Shown here in pieces: positions 1-10,328 of a DNA stretch of 64,000 nt. The DNA comes from Closterium sp. NIES-65. Its lineage: Eukaryota > Streptophyta > Zygnematophyceae > Desmidiales > Closteriaceae. Below the pieces are notes generated by a model that saw nothing but the letters and a program-made list of their open reading frames with translations, ran no database searches and was not told the origin of the DNA. The position numbers were made by a program, and so were the translations under genes. Within the stretch, counting starts at the first letter, position 1. Every line of letters starts with the position of its first letter. The stretch is from assembly GCA_948144175.1 (NCBI GenBank), contig CANXME010002159.1, positions 1-64,000 on the forward strand, given 5' to 3'.

Positions 1-1112
1 GGGTGAGGGGGGTGTAGGAGAACCTTGTGCAGCCATAGCGAGGTCGGTTTGCACCTTTGTTCACGAAGAAGAAGAACCCGGCTTTCTGCTCCTCAGATTT
101 GCCACCTTTCTCCTCATCCTTCTCCTCTCCACTAGCTCCCATGACTCCCCCACTCCTCTTGCCACCATGCTGGTTGCTTGATGAATGCGGGGGTCCAATC
201 CTTTGGTCGTTGGTAGCACTTCCGCCAATGATGTCCGTGCTTCTTGCAGTTAGAAGCACACCTCTCCTTGACCCCCGCCGCCATCCTCCTTAGGGTTATC
301 CTTGTTCTTGCCCTTCCACTTCTTCTTGAAGCCACTCTTTCCACCTCCAACTCCATAGCCAGCCCCCTCCTCCGAGCGCTCCACACTCCGCTGCCGCAAG
401 TCTCCTCATGGATGCGCGCGCGAATGTAATCCACGCTCCACTGGGGCTGTTGAGAGTTGAGGTTGATCGCAAGGGCAGAAGAACGACCCGGGCAGCCGTA
501 TCACGATCTCAACGCATTGCACGAGCTCCGGATACACCACACCACTGCCTTGGAGCTTCGTAAAGATGTCATGCATCTCGTCCAACACCGGTTGCATCAG
601 CTCTCCATCAACGAACTTGATGTCGCGCAGCTGCTGCGTGAGTAGCACAATGCGGTAGCGTCTGTCGGTGAGTGCACATCCAGAAGCTTACTCCAAGCCT
701 TGGGGCCACATTCTGGATCACCCAAGAGGTCCTTGATGTGGTGAAGTTGGCGTCCTCCAACCGCTTGCACCATGAGCACGTACGCGTCGAACGCTCGCTT
801 CATCCACGCTCCTTTCAGCTCCGCGGCCTCCAGCATCTCCTCCTTCCCCTCTACTTGATCCAATAGCTTGTATTGGGTGTACATCAGCCTCATGCGGAAG
901 CGCCAGTGCTCATAGTCCTCCCCCATGAATTTCTCAATAGAGAAAGCCTTCACAGAATCCACGGTAGTAGGAGATGGTGTAGAAGTAGTAAGTAGCGTAG
1001 GGTTGGCTGGTTGGTGAGTCCCCATTCCTCCACCAGCAACCCCCTCATGCTCTCCAACCTCTTTATTTCTATCCGTATCGACACTAGCACCTCCGGAGTT
1101 CGTACCAACCAT
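1..1112 (-). pseudogene. Copia element A, decayed gag, cut by window edge
   Basis: This is a degenerate Ty1/copia gag read leftward from an ATG at 1112. The N-terminal part (1112-597) has the gag core EKFMGEDYEHWRFRMRL and later ECGPKAWSKLLDVHSPT, which align with the gag of element C (10329 onward). The frame then breaks. The continuation (about 648-406) carries MQPVLDEMHDIFTKL, matching VQPVLDKLRDLYAKL of C. A third frame (434-132) holds a degraded zinc knuckle, CASNCKKHGHHWRKC (C-x3-C-x4-H-x4-C instead of C-x2-C). Past 132 toward position 1, GFFFFVNKGA-like residues suggest the approach to the protease, which lies outside the window. At least two frameshifts make it non-functional. It is a distant relative of C and D, not a close copy. 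Confidence 0.8.
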
Positions 1113-1334
1113 ATTGAGGCCTTTTGAATGGTGGAAACTTGAGAAATCGTTTCGAGAGAATCCTGCCAGAACTTTTGATTCTATGAAAAACGCCGTCACG
1201 GGCTGAATACTTCGAATAAGAACGCGATTCGACCACCAATCGAAATTTCGCAAGCACAGCCACTACAAAATGGTCTGACTCGTCAACATTGATGAAGATT
1301 TCATGACGATTCGTCGACTCAAAGTTGACTACCC

Positions 1335-1346
1335 GCTCTGATACCA
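1335..1346 (-). other. Primer-binding site of element A
   Basis: Read on the minus strand this is TGGTATCAGAGC, a perfect match to the usual plant initiator-Met tRNA primer-binding site. It lies between the putative LTR (right) and the 222-nt leader before the gag ATG at 1112, in the correct order for a minus-strand LTR retrotransposon. Confidence 0.85.
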
Positions 1347-1348
1347 CT

Positions 1349-1852
1349 TGTTGTTCAGGATCCGTCACTTTGAGAGCTTACGACGAACTCATTACTAAAC
1401 CAAACACAAATCCGCTCCGTAGGATTGTGCGCCTTAGGCTTAGATACCATTTCCAAGTTGAATCAGTCGTTAAGATGGTCTATAGAGTGAGATTTAAGAA
1501 GAAACGTCCAGCAGCCGCATGACTTGAATGGTGGAGGAAGTACAAGCATTAAGGCATAGAAAGTTGGAGTTGGGGACTCCAAGAGAACCATGAGAGTGAA
1601 GGGGTTCTCTATGAGCTAGGGAAGGATGGTAGAAACCTTCCTAGCAGCAAGGATGCAACCCTCATCATGAGGTCCTTGAGGTGTCACATGCAAAATCCAA
1701 TCTAGTTGGATTTTACCTCGGTGTTGCAACATTTGCAACACATGCTAGAAACTTCTAGCCACCCCAATCCAAAAGTCAAAGTTGCCTTCCTAACCACCCA
1801 ACCAAAGATCCCTTTATAGTCATGTCCCAATAATCGCCCACTGTAGATAACA
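1349..1852 (-). repeat. Putative 5' LTR of element A
   Basis: The inner edge is fixed by the PBS: on the minus strand the LTR ends ...CCTGAACAACA two bases before TGGTATCAGAGC. The outer edge is a guess. A minus-strand TGTTATCTACAG at 1852 would give TGTT...AACA ends and a 504-bp LTR. A minus-strand TATA-like box (CTATAAAGGG, about 1811-1820) fits a U3 promoter. Two inverted repeats lie inside: AAAATCCAA/TTGGATTTT (1692-1714) and CTAGAAACTTCTAG (about 1746-1759). No second LTR copy is in the window, so neither boundary nor TSD can be confirmed. Confidence 0.45.
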
Positions 1853-2127
1853 TCTCAAAATGAGATAGAATTCCCAAAGCTTGGAAATCTTATAACTTGG
1901 GCGATCTTGGTCGGAATAAGGCGATCTTGGTATCGTTGGAAAGCGCTGGATTTCTCCTGCATAATCAAGCATTTAAACTTGGAGAAAAACACAGAGATGA
2001 TAATATTCAACAGCCATGCACAGTGACATATGCTCATGCAAACAATGCACGCATGAATAGCACGAGCACTCGGCAGGACGTTAGGATGACGTGCACTCAG
2101 AATAACGTGCATCCAACACCCTTTTTG
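1853..2127. other. Unassigned sequence between A and B
   Basis: No coding similarity recognised. It contains a short direct repeat, GGCGATCTTGGT, at about 1900-1935, and a small palindromic stretch ATCTCA/TGAGAT at about 1852-1866. It may be outer LTR sequence of A or the deletion-scarred 5' end of B, whose gag N-terminus and 5' LTR are missing. Confidence 0.4.
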
Positions 2128-2861
2128 TCTCAGGAGCTCCGTGAGTGGTTTGCTCAGCGTGGGGCGGCTGTGAGTAGTGGTTCCTGCCCGTATGTCATTC
2201 GCACATGTGACCGCACTGGTCAGACATGCGGGAGGCCTCACACTCAGCACCGCTGCTTTTACGGCCTTACCGACGCCCTTCGCGAAGAGTTTCCTGATGC
2301 AACTGAGCTCCACAACTGGGCGGAGCTGCTTAGGCAGAATGTTGAAATCAAACTCTAGACTTTGATGCTATCCTATCTGCCATATATGCATTGACTGTTA
2401 GTGCTGAGGGTGACTGTTACCTGTGTATGCTGCCAGACCCAGGTATAGAGGCTGCTGCTCTAGGTGCTAGTGAGTCTGCTGCCCTAGGTGCTGGTGAGTC
2501 TACTCTCTCTGGTACTGCATCTGCTGCGGCCCTGCACACCTTCACGCTTGACTCAGGTGCTTCCCGCTGTTTCTTTCACGACAGTACCACAGTCACACCG
2601 TTCTCTGCACCTGTTGCTGTCTCTTTGGCTGACCCCTCGGGGGGCCCAGTCCTTGCACGTTCCTCCACTGTTCTGCCCTGTCCGGCGGTTCCGTCTGGGT
2701 CATTGTCAGGTCTCCACCTCCCCTCGTTCTCTACGAACTTGGTGAGCACAGCTGTCCTCCAGGATGCGGGGGTTGGCACCTTCACCCCTCGACGTGCTCC
2801 CGGACCGGTCGCCACCTGGCCATGTTCACCCGTCGGCCTGGGTCGTGTCTGTACACACTGA
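2128..2861 (+). pseudogene. B: gag C-terminus and aspartic protease
   Basis: The segment opens with QELREWFAQRG, then SCPYVIRTCDRTGQTC-GRPHTQHRC, the clade's C-x13-C-x3-H-x4-C motif. After a frame change at about 2358-2391 comes an Ala/Ser-rich stretch and the retropepsin site HTFTLDSGASRCFF (about 2540-2575). DSG is the catalytic Asp motif of copia proteases. The frame runs to a stop at 2861, where the sequence shifts into the integrase frame. Missing N-terminal gag and two frame breaks make it non-functional. Confidence 0.8.
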
Positions 2862-3950
2862 CTACTGCGCCTCCTCAGGTAGCTGTGTCAGGTCAGCTTG
2901 CTGCCCTCTGCTCGTGTCGCGCCCTGTCGCACCAGACTCTCCTTTGGCACCACCGTCTTGGTCACCCCTCTGTAGCACGCCTCCGTGGCATGCACTCCCG
3001 TCTCCTTGTCTCTGGTCTTCCCAGGTCTCTGCCTCGCCTCCCACCCTCGCCTGCCCCTCCCTGCCTTCCCTGTGTCGAGGGGCGGCAGCGCGCCGCTCCT
3101 TACTCCTCCTCGTCCCCCCCGACAGAGGCTCCTCTGCAGACTCTCCACCTGGACGTGTGGGGCCCAGCCCGCGTCCGTGGACAAGGCCACGAGAGGTACT
3201 TTCTGCTGGTTGTCGACGACTACTCGCGTTACACCACGGTCTTCCCCTCGTGCCGCACAGGGGGGGTCCCTGATTTTCTGATCCCTTGGATCCGCGCTGC
3301 TCGTCTCCAGCTCCACGAGCGGTTCGAGACGGACCTTCCAGTCCTGCGTCTGCACTCTGACAGAGGTGGTGAGTTTTCCTCCGACCTCTTGCGGGCCTTC
3401 TATCGTGCGGAGGGCATTCTCCAGACGTTCACGCTTCTGGCCTCTCCGCAGCAGAATGGGGTTGCTGAGCGACGCATCGACTTAGTCATGGAGGTCGCTC
3501 GTACCTCTATGATCCTTGCGGCTGCCCCCCATTTTCTGTGGCCGTTTGCAGTCTAGTACGCTGCGCATCAGCTAAACCTCCGGCCCCGTGTCTCCTTGCC
3601 GGAGACCTCGCCCACATTGCGTCGGACGGGGAAGGTTGGCGATGCGTCGGTGTTCTGGGTCTGGGGATGTTGAGCCTTTGTCCGCGATACGTCCGCGGAC
3701 AAGCTCTCCTCCCGCGCCGTTCCCTGTGTCTTCTTGGCTTTGTCCCTGACGCGCCTAGATGGCAGTTTTACCACCCCACCTCGCGCCGTGTCCTGCCCTC
3801 TCAGGACGTCATGTTTGACGAGTCGGTTCCCTTTTACCGTCTCTTTCTCTACCGCACAGCCCTTCTCCCTCCCCCGCCGCTCTTCCTCGCGCCAGGTCCT
3901 CCTCCGGTAGACCCCCTTCCCCCTCAGGGTCCTGCTCCCTCAAGTGTGTC
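2822..3950 (+). pseudogene. B: GAG-pre-integrase and integrase core
   Basis: This stretch holds the zinc-binding HHCC region (LLWHHRLGHPS, then CLPCVEGRQRAAP) followed by the rve integrase core. All three catalytic acidic residues are visible: Asp in LHLDVWGPAR, Asp in LHSDRGGEFSS and Glu in QQNGVAERRI. An in-frame TAG at 3554-3556 stops the frame right after HFLWPFAV. The homology continues (YAAHQLNLRPRV...) into the core C-terminal segment (DAPRWQFYHPTSRRVLPSQDV) up to about 3950 after further frame changes. The protein would integrate cDNA if intact; here it is broken. Confidence 0.82.
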
Positions 3951-4790
3951 CTAGGTAGACCCTGTCGAGCCTGCCGAGGTCGCTGTCTACTCTGGTGCTG
4001 CTAGAGGTGTTGCGTCTGGGGGTGCTGAGCCTGCGGATGCGGGGCCTGGGGGTGCTGATCCTGAGCGTGCAGAGCCTGGGTGTACTGAGCCTGGGGTTGC
4101 TGACTCTGAGGGTGCGGAGCCTGAGGGTGCTGAGCCTGTGGGTGCGGAGCCTGGGGGTGCTGATCCTGCGGGTGCGGAGCCTGGGGGTGCTGAGCCCGAG
4201 CGTGCTGAGCCTGGGGGTGCTGAGCCCGAGTGTGCTGGGCCTGGAGGCCCTTCGGGTGTCTTGTCGCGACCGGAGTCTCTCTCTCGACTGCAGCTGCGCG
4301 AGTGGTTTGCTCGGCGCTGGAGCCTCCGGAGTGGTGCTACTGGAGCTGGAGTTGCTGGAGGTGCTGGAGCCCCTAGTCCCGGAGGTTCTCGTACGGGAGG
4401 TACTGGAGCTGCTGGGGCTGGAGGTGCTGCTGGAGCTGCTGGAGGTGCTGGAGCTGCTGGAGCAGAAGCTCATGCTAGCGCTGGAGCCACTGGAGGTGTT
4501 GCTGAGGCTGGAGCTACTGGAGGTACTGGAGCTGTAGGAGCTGGAGGTGCTGAAGGAGCTGGAGCTGCTGGAGGTGCTGGAGCCACTTGAGCTGGAGGTG
4601 CTGGAGCTGGAGCTGCTGGGGGTACTGAAGCTGCTGGAGCTGGAGGTGCTTCTGGAGCTGGAGCTGGAGTTGCTGCTGGAGCTGGAACTGTTGGAAGTAC
4701 TGGTGCTGTCGGTGCTGGTTCTGGAGGCGCTGAGCGACCGCGACCCTACTTCGTTCCCTTGCTTCAACAGGTTCTTGGTCTCCCGTTTTC
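3951..4790 (+). repeat. B: Gly/Ala/Pro-Glu repeat linker
   Basis: GC-rich tandem repeats of about 15-30 bp, GGTGCTGAGCCTGGG-like in 4020-4250 and GGAGCTGCTGGAGGTGCT-like in 4330-4740. In the coding frame they give (GGAEP)n and (GAAGGAGA)n, the linker between integrase and RT in this clade. QLREWFARRW lies at about 4290-4320, separating the two repeat types. The long Ser/Thr-rich reading frame on the opposite strand is a by-product of the repeat. Confidence 0.7.
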
Positions 4791-5013
4791 TACTGACCTT
4801 GCTCCTCCCTTCCTGTGTCCACCGCTTGACTAGTCCCAGCCACAGCTACTGCCAGCCTCCCCGCTGCCTACTCCTTCTCCTTACACCGAGCAGCACGAAG
4901 ATCTTACTGAGCGTCGTGAGCTTGCGTCTCGTCCTGCGTCGCCTGTTCGCGCGCGTCACACTGGTAGTCGTGTCCCGCGTCCGCGTCCTCCTCTTGTCCC
5001 CGGCACGCACTAG

Positions 5014-6187
5014 ATGGCACTTCGTCCTTCCTCTGTTCTATTGCGTGCCCCTCTGCTGTCTCTTCCTGCGTCCTTCCTTGCTGACGGTCTGGACCCGGAG
5101 TCTGACTCCCTTCATGCTGCTAGTCCTACTGTCACGCGTCTCCTGGCCACTGTTGTCACTGACCCTTCCTTTGAGTCCACTGCTGCGTCTGCTCTTGTTG
5201 CTGAGCTTGTCGACTTTGCTGCTCGCTGTCGTCTAGACTACGCCGCTAGCCTTGTTGCTGAGTTAGAGTTTGTCTCTCCTCCGTCCGTCGGGGGTAGTGT
5301 GCTCTTGGTACGGACGTCTTTGAGGACAGGCAGGAGGACGTTGAGTGCTTTGCAGCTGCTATACCTCATCTCATGTCCATGCTGATTGCACCTGAGGAAG
5401 ACCCGGATGCACCAGACATCCCGTGCTCTTACGCAGAGGCCATAGAGGGTACCTACTCCTCGCAGTGGCAGTCAGCCATGGACGCAGAGATGGCATCCTG
5501 GAAGTCTACAGGCACTTACGTCGACGAGGTTCCCCCACCTAGGGCGAACATCGACAGTGGCATGTGATTTTTAGGGTGAAGCGGCCGCCGGGTTCTCCGC
5601 CTGTCTTCAAGGCGCGTTACGTTGCACGAGGCTTCAGTCAGCGACAGGGAGTTGACTTCTTTCAGACCTTCTCCCCTACCCCGAAGATGACCCTTGTGCT
5701 GCTGCACGTCGCCGCTCAGCGTCACTACGAGCTTCACTCTCGTGACTTCAACACTGCTTTCCTACAGGGCAGCCTGCACGAGGAGATCTGGCTGCGCCGC
5801 CCACCTGGCTTCACTGGGTCGTTTCCTGCAGGTACCCAGTGGAGCCTCCGCCGGCCAGTCTACGGTCTCCGCCAGGCGCCTCGCGAGTGGCATGACACAC
5901 TGATGACGACTCTTGCGGCTCTTGGGTTTGCTCCTTCTACTGCTGACCCGTCGCTGTTTCTACACACCGACACTTCGTTGCCGCCGTTCTACATCCTCGT
6001 GCACGTCGACGACTTGGTCTTTGCCACATCTGACACTGCTGGACTGGCCCTTGGAAGTCGGAGCTGCAGAAGAGACACACGTGCACAGACCTGGGTGAGC
6101 TGTGCAGCTATCTTAGCTTGCAGATGACCCAGGACAGAGTACGGCGCACCATTACACTGACTCAGTCACACTTGGTGCAGCAGGCCC
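5014..6187 (+). pseudogene. B: reverse transcriptase, first part
   Basis: The RVT_2 domain of copia pol is spread over several frames. The pieces are DPDAPDIP-CSYAEAIEGTYSSQW and MDAEMASWKSTGTYVDEVPPP (5373-5567), VKRPPGSPPVFKARYVARGFSQRQGVDFFQTFSPTPKM (from about 5575; a stop/frame change falls at the WIF position) and YGLRQAPREWHDTL. The catalytic box reads ILVHVDDLVFA (about 5993-6025), so YVDD has become HVDD in this copy. The frame decays after 6050. At 6187 the solo LTR E begins, inside the QQAL(Q) codons. Confidence 0.8.
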
Positions 6188-7279
6188 TGTTGGGTGCAAA
6201 TTCACATTGCAGACATCCTGCCGTCTGTTTGTACGAGTATGCGTGTACGAATGCATTTGGGTGTGAATGGTATGTTTGTGTGTTTGTTTGCTTTCGCAAT
6301 TTTCGCTTGAAGCATTTGCAGGTACTCGCAAAATGTGCGCTTCGGCATAACATTGTACGCGCTATGAACAGTACAAGCAGAAAGGACGAGCTCGCAAAGG
6401 AACCCAAGATGGAAGCTTTGCGGTTCAACTTACTTGATTGCGCAGATTCAGTTCTATCCAACTCGAAATTGTACTGTTTTGTTTGGTTGACTATAGTGTA
6501 GCAGGGCAGGCACTATAGGGGTACAATTTAGGTGAAGGTTGGATGTTGTTTGTCTGTATCTGCATGCTACAGGGCCAGGGGAAACCAGCGGAACCAGCAT
6601 TTGGCTGGTTGGGCAAAGACAAAACAGGTTCTGTTTTTAGGACCTGAACCTGGTTGTTGCTTTCCCACGTTGGAAAAACAGAACCAGAGGTTGTTCACCA
6701 ACCTATCACCTGCTATTTTGTCCAGCCAGGTTGGTTCTGTTGCTTGGAATTATTTGGGATCATCCCTGGTTGTTCCCAGGTTGATTCCCAAGGTCCTTGC
6801 TAGCTAGAGCTATTTATTCCTTCTCTGTTTGTACCTGAATATAGTGAAATTGATTCAAGCGAATTCCTTCCTTGCTGGAATTTCTTTTCTACGCGGTGCG
6901 ACGGCGGAATGCTACCCGAGTCAACGCTAGTACGCTAGCACTCCAACGCTAGGCTAACGCTGTCCGAGCCATAACTTCGTAATGGCAGAACTTTTTGCGA
7001 GGCAACTTGGCTTATTTTAAAGCTCTTAGAGTGAGCTTCGATATAGGAAATTCTCAGCTTAATCCGATCGGCGGTCTGCACGATACGCTGCGCGACGTTC
7101 AAGATACTCTTGCTGTTTTGACTAAGTCCCTCTTGATCCCTCTCTCTATAAACTCGGACCCGAGGATAGGGGCTGGTCTTGTACCAGGCACCCAAGGACC
7201 CTTGGAGGTGACCCCGAGGAGAGGTTTTAAGTGTGATAAAGTCTTAATAGCTTGAGCGTATTAGGCCCTTACACCAACA
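6188..7279 (+). mobile_element. Solo LTR E of the C/D family, TSD GGCCC
   Basis: A 1092-bp LTR beginning TGTTGGGTGC and ending CACCAACA, colinear with the LTRs of C and D. It is flanked by perfect 5-bp duplications, GGCCC at 6183-6187 and 7280-7284. No internal sequence remains, so this is a solo LTR left by recombination between the two LTRs of an inserted element. The host frame rejoins across it (QQAL | LQLFDF in RNase H of B). It differs from the C LTRs at more sites than those differ from each other, so it is an older insertion. Confidence 0.93.
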
Positions 7280-7629
7280 GGCCCTTCAGCTCTTCGACTT
7301 CCATTGTTCCTCGCCGCAGTCCACTCCTCTGCCTACCGGCCACTCGCTCTCAGATTTGCCTTTGGATGAGTCCGTAGAGCCAAGTGGCCCGTATCCAGAG
7401 CTTCTGGGCTGCCTCATGTACCTGATGTCCTGCATTCGACCTGACCTTGCTTACCCTCTTAGCATCCTGCACGCTACGTTGCGCCTGGGAGACACCGACC
7501 AAAGCACTGGAAGGCCGCTAAGAGGGTTATGCGCTACTTGTGCAGTACGTCGGGCATGGGGCTCGTGCTTGGAGGACGGGGTCCAGTTGTCCCCACTGGT
7601 CACGCAGACGCTTCTTGGGTTGACGACTT
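7280..7629 (+). pseudogene. B: RNase H start, truncated by D
   Basis: After the solo LTR, homology to the pol C-terminus resumes: LPLDESVEPSGPYPELLGCLMYLMSCIRPDLAYPLS (7356-7460) and, after a frameshift, the RNase H entry TGHADASWVDD (about 7598-7628). The next residue would be in the QATQRSSQGY segment, but the sequence ends at 7629 where the D LTR starts. The rest of RNase H and the 3' LTR of B are not in the window. Confidence 0.8.
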
Positions 7630-8722
7630 TGTTGGTGTAAGGGCCTAATAAACTCAAGCTATTAAGACTTTATCACACTTAAAACCTCTCCTCGGGGTCA
7701 CCTCCAAGGGTCCTTGGGTGCCTGGTACAAGACCAGCCCCTATCCTCGGGTCCGAGTTTGTAGAGAGAGGGATCAAGAGGGACTTAGTCAAAACAGCAAG
7801 AGTACCTTGAACGTCGCGCAGCGTATCGTGCAGACCGTCGATCGGATTAAGCTGAGAATTTCCTATATCGAAGCTCACTCTAAGAACTTTAAAATAAGCC
7901 AAGTTGCCTCGCGAAAAGTTCTGCCATTACGAAGTTATGGCTCGGACAGCGTTAGCCTAGCGTTGGAGTGCTAGCGTACTAGCGTTGACTCGGGTAGCAT
8001 TCCGCCGTCGCACCGCGTAGAAAAGAAATTCCAGCAAGGAAGGAATTCGCTTGAATCAATTTCACTATATTCAGGTACAAACAGAGAAGGAATAAATAGC
8101 TCTAGCTAGCAAGGACCTTGGGAATCAACCTGGGAACAACCAGGGATGATCCCAAATAATTCCAAGCAACAGAACCAACCTGGCTGAACAAAATAGCAGG
8201 TGATAGGTTGGTGAACAACCTCTGGTTCTGTTTTTCCAACCTGGGAAAACAACAACCAGGTTCAGGTCCTAAAAACAGAACCTGTTTTGTCTTTGCCCAA
8301 CCAGCCAAATGCTGGTTCCGCTGGTTTCCCCTGGCCCTGTAGCATGCAGATACAGACAAACAACATCCAACCTTCACCTAAATTGTACCCCTATAGTGCC
8401 TGCCCTGCTACACTATAGTCAACCAAACAAAACAGTACAATTTCGAGTTGGATAGAACTGAATCTGCGCAATCAAGTAAGTTGAACCGCAAAGCTTCCAT
8501 CTTGGGTTCCTTTGCGAGCTCGTCCTTTCTGCTTGTACTGTTCATAGCGCGTACAATGTTATGCCGAAGCGCACATTGTGCGAGTACCTGCAAATGCTTC
8601 AAGCGAAAATTGCGAAAGCAAACAAACACACAAACATACCATTCACACGCAAATGCATTCGCACACGCATACTCGTACAAACAGACGGCAGGATGTCGTG
8701 CAATGTGAATTTGCACCCAACA
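7630..8722 (-). repeat. 3' LTR of element D
   Basis: A 1093-bp LTR, read on the minus strand as TGTTGGGTGC...CACCAACA. On the interior side (8723-8737) the minus strand reads CAGGCTGAGGGGGAGTG, the purine-rich primer for plus-strand synthesis. It differs from its partner at 20263-21356 at about five positions, for example AAGAACTTT versus AAGAGCTTT and a one-base indel in GACAGCG(C)TTAG. Confidence 0.92.
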
Positions 8723-8764
8723 CACTCCCCCTCAGCCTGCCGGCTGCATCCCCATCATTCCATA

Positions 8765-9190
8765 CTAGTTGATGCTCATTCCACTCATGCGCACACAACG
8801 CCAATGAGACTCATCCGCAAGCCTCTTGGTGAGGAAGTCTGCTGGCTTCTGGTGAGTCTTGATGTAGATCGGATTCACCGTCCCCCTCTTCACCTCCTTA
8901 CGCAGCCAGTGCCACTTGATACGCATGTGCTTATTCAGCCCATGAAGCACAGCGTTCCTGGCCATCCCAAGAGCTCCCTTGCTATCACAAAACAGCGGCG
9001 TAGCAACCTTTTGCTCCTGGCCAATCTCCTCCAACAGCCTCCTCAGCCAAATCACCTCCTTCACCCCATGGAACATCGCCATGTACTCTGATTCCACGGA
9101 AGAGAGTGCTGTCTCCGTCTGCTTCTTTGACCTCCAACTAACCGGTCCTCCCCCTACTACGCAGATGTATCCTCCCACAGATGAGGAATC
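8765..9190 (-). pseudogene. D: RNase H C-terminal part
   Basis: The minus-strand frame reads SSVGGYICVVGGGPVSWRSKKQ, VESEYMAM, LFCDSKGALGMARN and KTHQKPADFLTKRL, the end of a copia RNase H. These contain the acidic residues expected for the RNase H active site. It stops at 8765. Upstream it is cut at 9190 by element C, and the missing part resumes at 16046. It is nearly identical to the matching part of C (14490-14910). Confidence 0.88.
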
Positions 9191-10282
9191 TGTTGGGTGC
9201 AAATTCACATTGCACGACATCCTGCCGTCTGTTTGTACGAGTATGCGTGTGCGAATGCATTTGCGTGTGAATGGTATGCTTGTGTGTTTGTTTGCTTTCG
9301 CAATTTTCGCTTGAAGCATTTGCAGGTACTCGCAAAATGTGCGCATCGGCATAACATTGTACGCGCTATGAACAGTACAAGCAGAAAGGACGAGCTCGCA
9401 AAGGAACCCAAGATGGAAGCTTTGCGGTTCAACTTACTTGATTGCGCAGATTCAGTTCTATCCAACTCGAAATTGTACTGTTTTGTTTGGTTGACTATAG
9501 TGTAGCAGGGCAGGCACTATAGGGGTACAATTTAGGTAAAGGTTGGATGTTGTTTGTCTGTATCTGCATGCTACAGGGCCAGGGGAAACCAGCGGAACCA
9601 GCATTTGGCTGGTTGGGCAAAGACAAAACAGGTTCTGTTTTTAGGACCTGAACCTGGTTGTTGTTTCCCAGGTTGGAAAAACAGAACCAGAGGTTGTTCA
9701 CCAACCTATCACCTGCTATTTTGTCCAGCCAGGTTGGTTCTGTTGCTTGGAATTATTTGGGATCATCCCTGGTTGTTCCCAGGTTGATTCCCAAGGTCCT
9801 TGCTAGCTAGAGCTATTTATTCCTTCTCTGTTTGTACCTGAATATAGTGAAATTGATTCAAGCGAATTCCTTCCTTGCTGGAATTTCTTTTCTACGCGGT
9901 GCGACGGCGGAATGCTACCCGAGTCAACGCTAGTACGCTAGCACTCCAACGCTAGGCTAACGCTGTCCGAGCCATAACTTCGTAATGGCAGAACTTTTCG
10001 CGAGGCAACTTGGCTTATTTTAAAGCTCTTAGAGTGAGCTTCGATATACGAAATTCTCAGCTTAATCCGATCAACGGTCTGCACGATACGCTGCGCAACG
10101 TTCAAGGTACTCTTGCTGTTTTGACTAAGTCCCTCTTGATCCCTCTCTCTACAAACTCGGACCCGAGGATAGGGGCTGGTCTTGTACCAGGCACCCAAGG
10201 ACCCTTGGAGGTGACCCCGAGGAGAGGTTTTAAGTGTGATAAAGTCTTAATAGCTTGAGTTTATTAGGCCCTTACACCAACA
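9191..10282 (+). repeat. 5' LTR of element C
   Basis: A 1092-bp LTR with TGTTGGGTGC...CACCAACA ends. It holds a TATA-like box (GCTATTTATTCC, about 9809-9820). A central stretch (about 9580-9790) is built from repeated CCAGG/CCTGGTT words and could supply U3 regulatory sites; that role is inference. Short open frames recur in every LTR copy of this family, in either strand, only because the LTR itself is repeated. Confidence 0.95.
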
Positions 10283-10285
10283 AGC

Positions 10286-10297
10286 TGGTATCAGAGC
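10286..10297 (+). other. Primer-binding site of element C
   Basis: TGGTATCAGAGC, three bases after the 5' LTR end. It is a perfect complement of the initiator-Met tRNA 3' end, as used for minus-strand cDNA priming in most plant Copia elements. Confidence 0.95.
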
Positions 10298-10328
10298 TGC
10301 GTTATAGTGATCCTCGATATAGGTAGCT

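Larger units (their letters stand above)
2128..7629 (+). mobile_element. Decayed Copia element B (both ends missing)
   Basis: A plus-strand Ty1/copia remnant of the same clade as F, G, H and I. Recognisable parts in order are the gag C-terminal Cys/His motif, protease, GAG-pre-integrase, integrase, Gly/Ala repeat linker, reverse transcriptase and the first part of RNase H. It begins abruptly at SQELREWFAQRG without gag N-terminus or 5' LTR. It ends abruptly in RNase H just after the GHADASW motif, where the LTR of D begins. Frameshifts and stops are scattered throughout. Solo LTR E (6188-7279) interrupts the RT. It is one of the oldest layers in the window. Confidence 0.88.

Noticed and set aside
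3940..4767. 275-codon Ser/Thr-rich frame on the minus strand
   Set aside because: It is the antisense of the GGAEP/GAAGG repeat linker of B. Similar Ser-rich frames appear opposite the same linkers at 22796-23488 and 29946-30545.
7714..7974. Short frames recurring in many places (for example MGAWYKTSPYPRV and MDRTESAQSSKLNRK starts)
   Set aside because: They recur because they lie inside the five LTR copies of the C/D/E family. They have no coding features and appear in both orientations.
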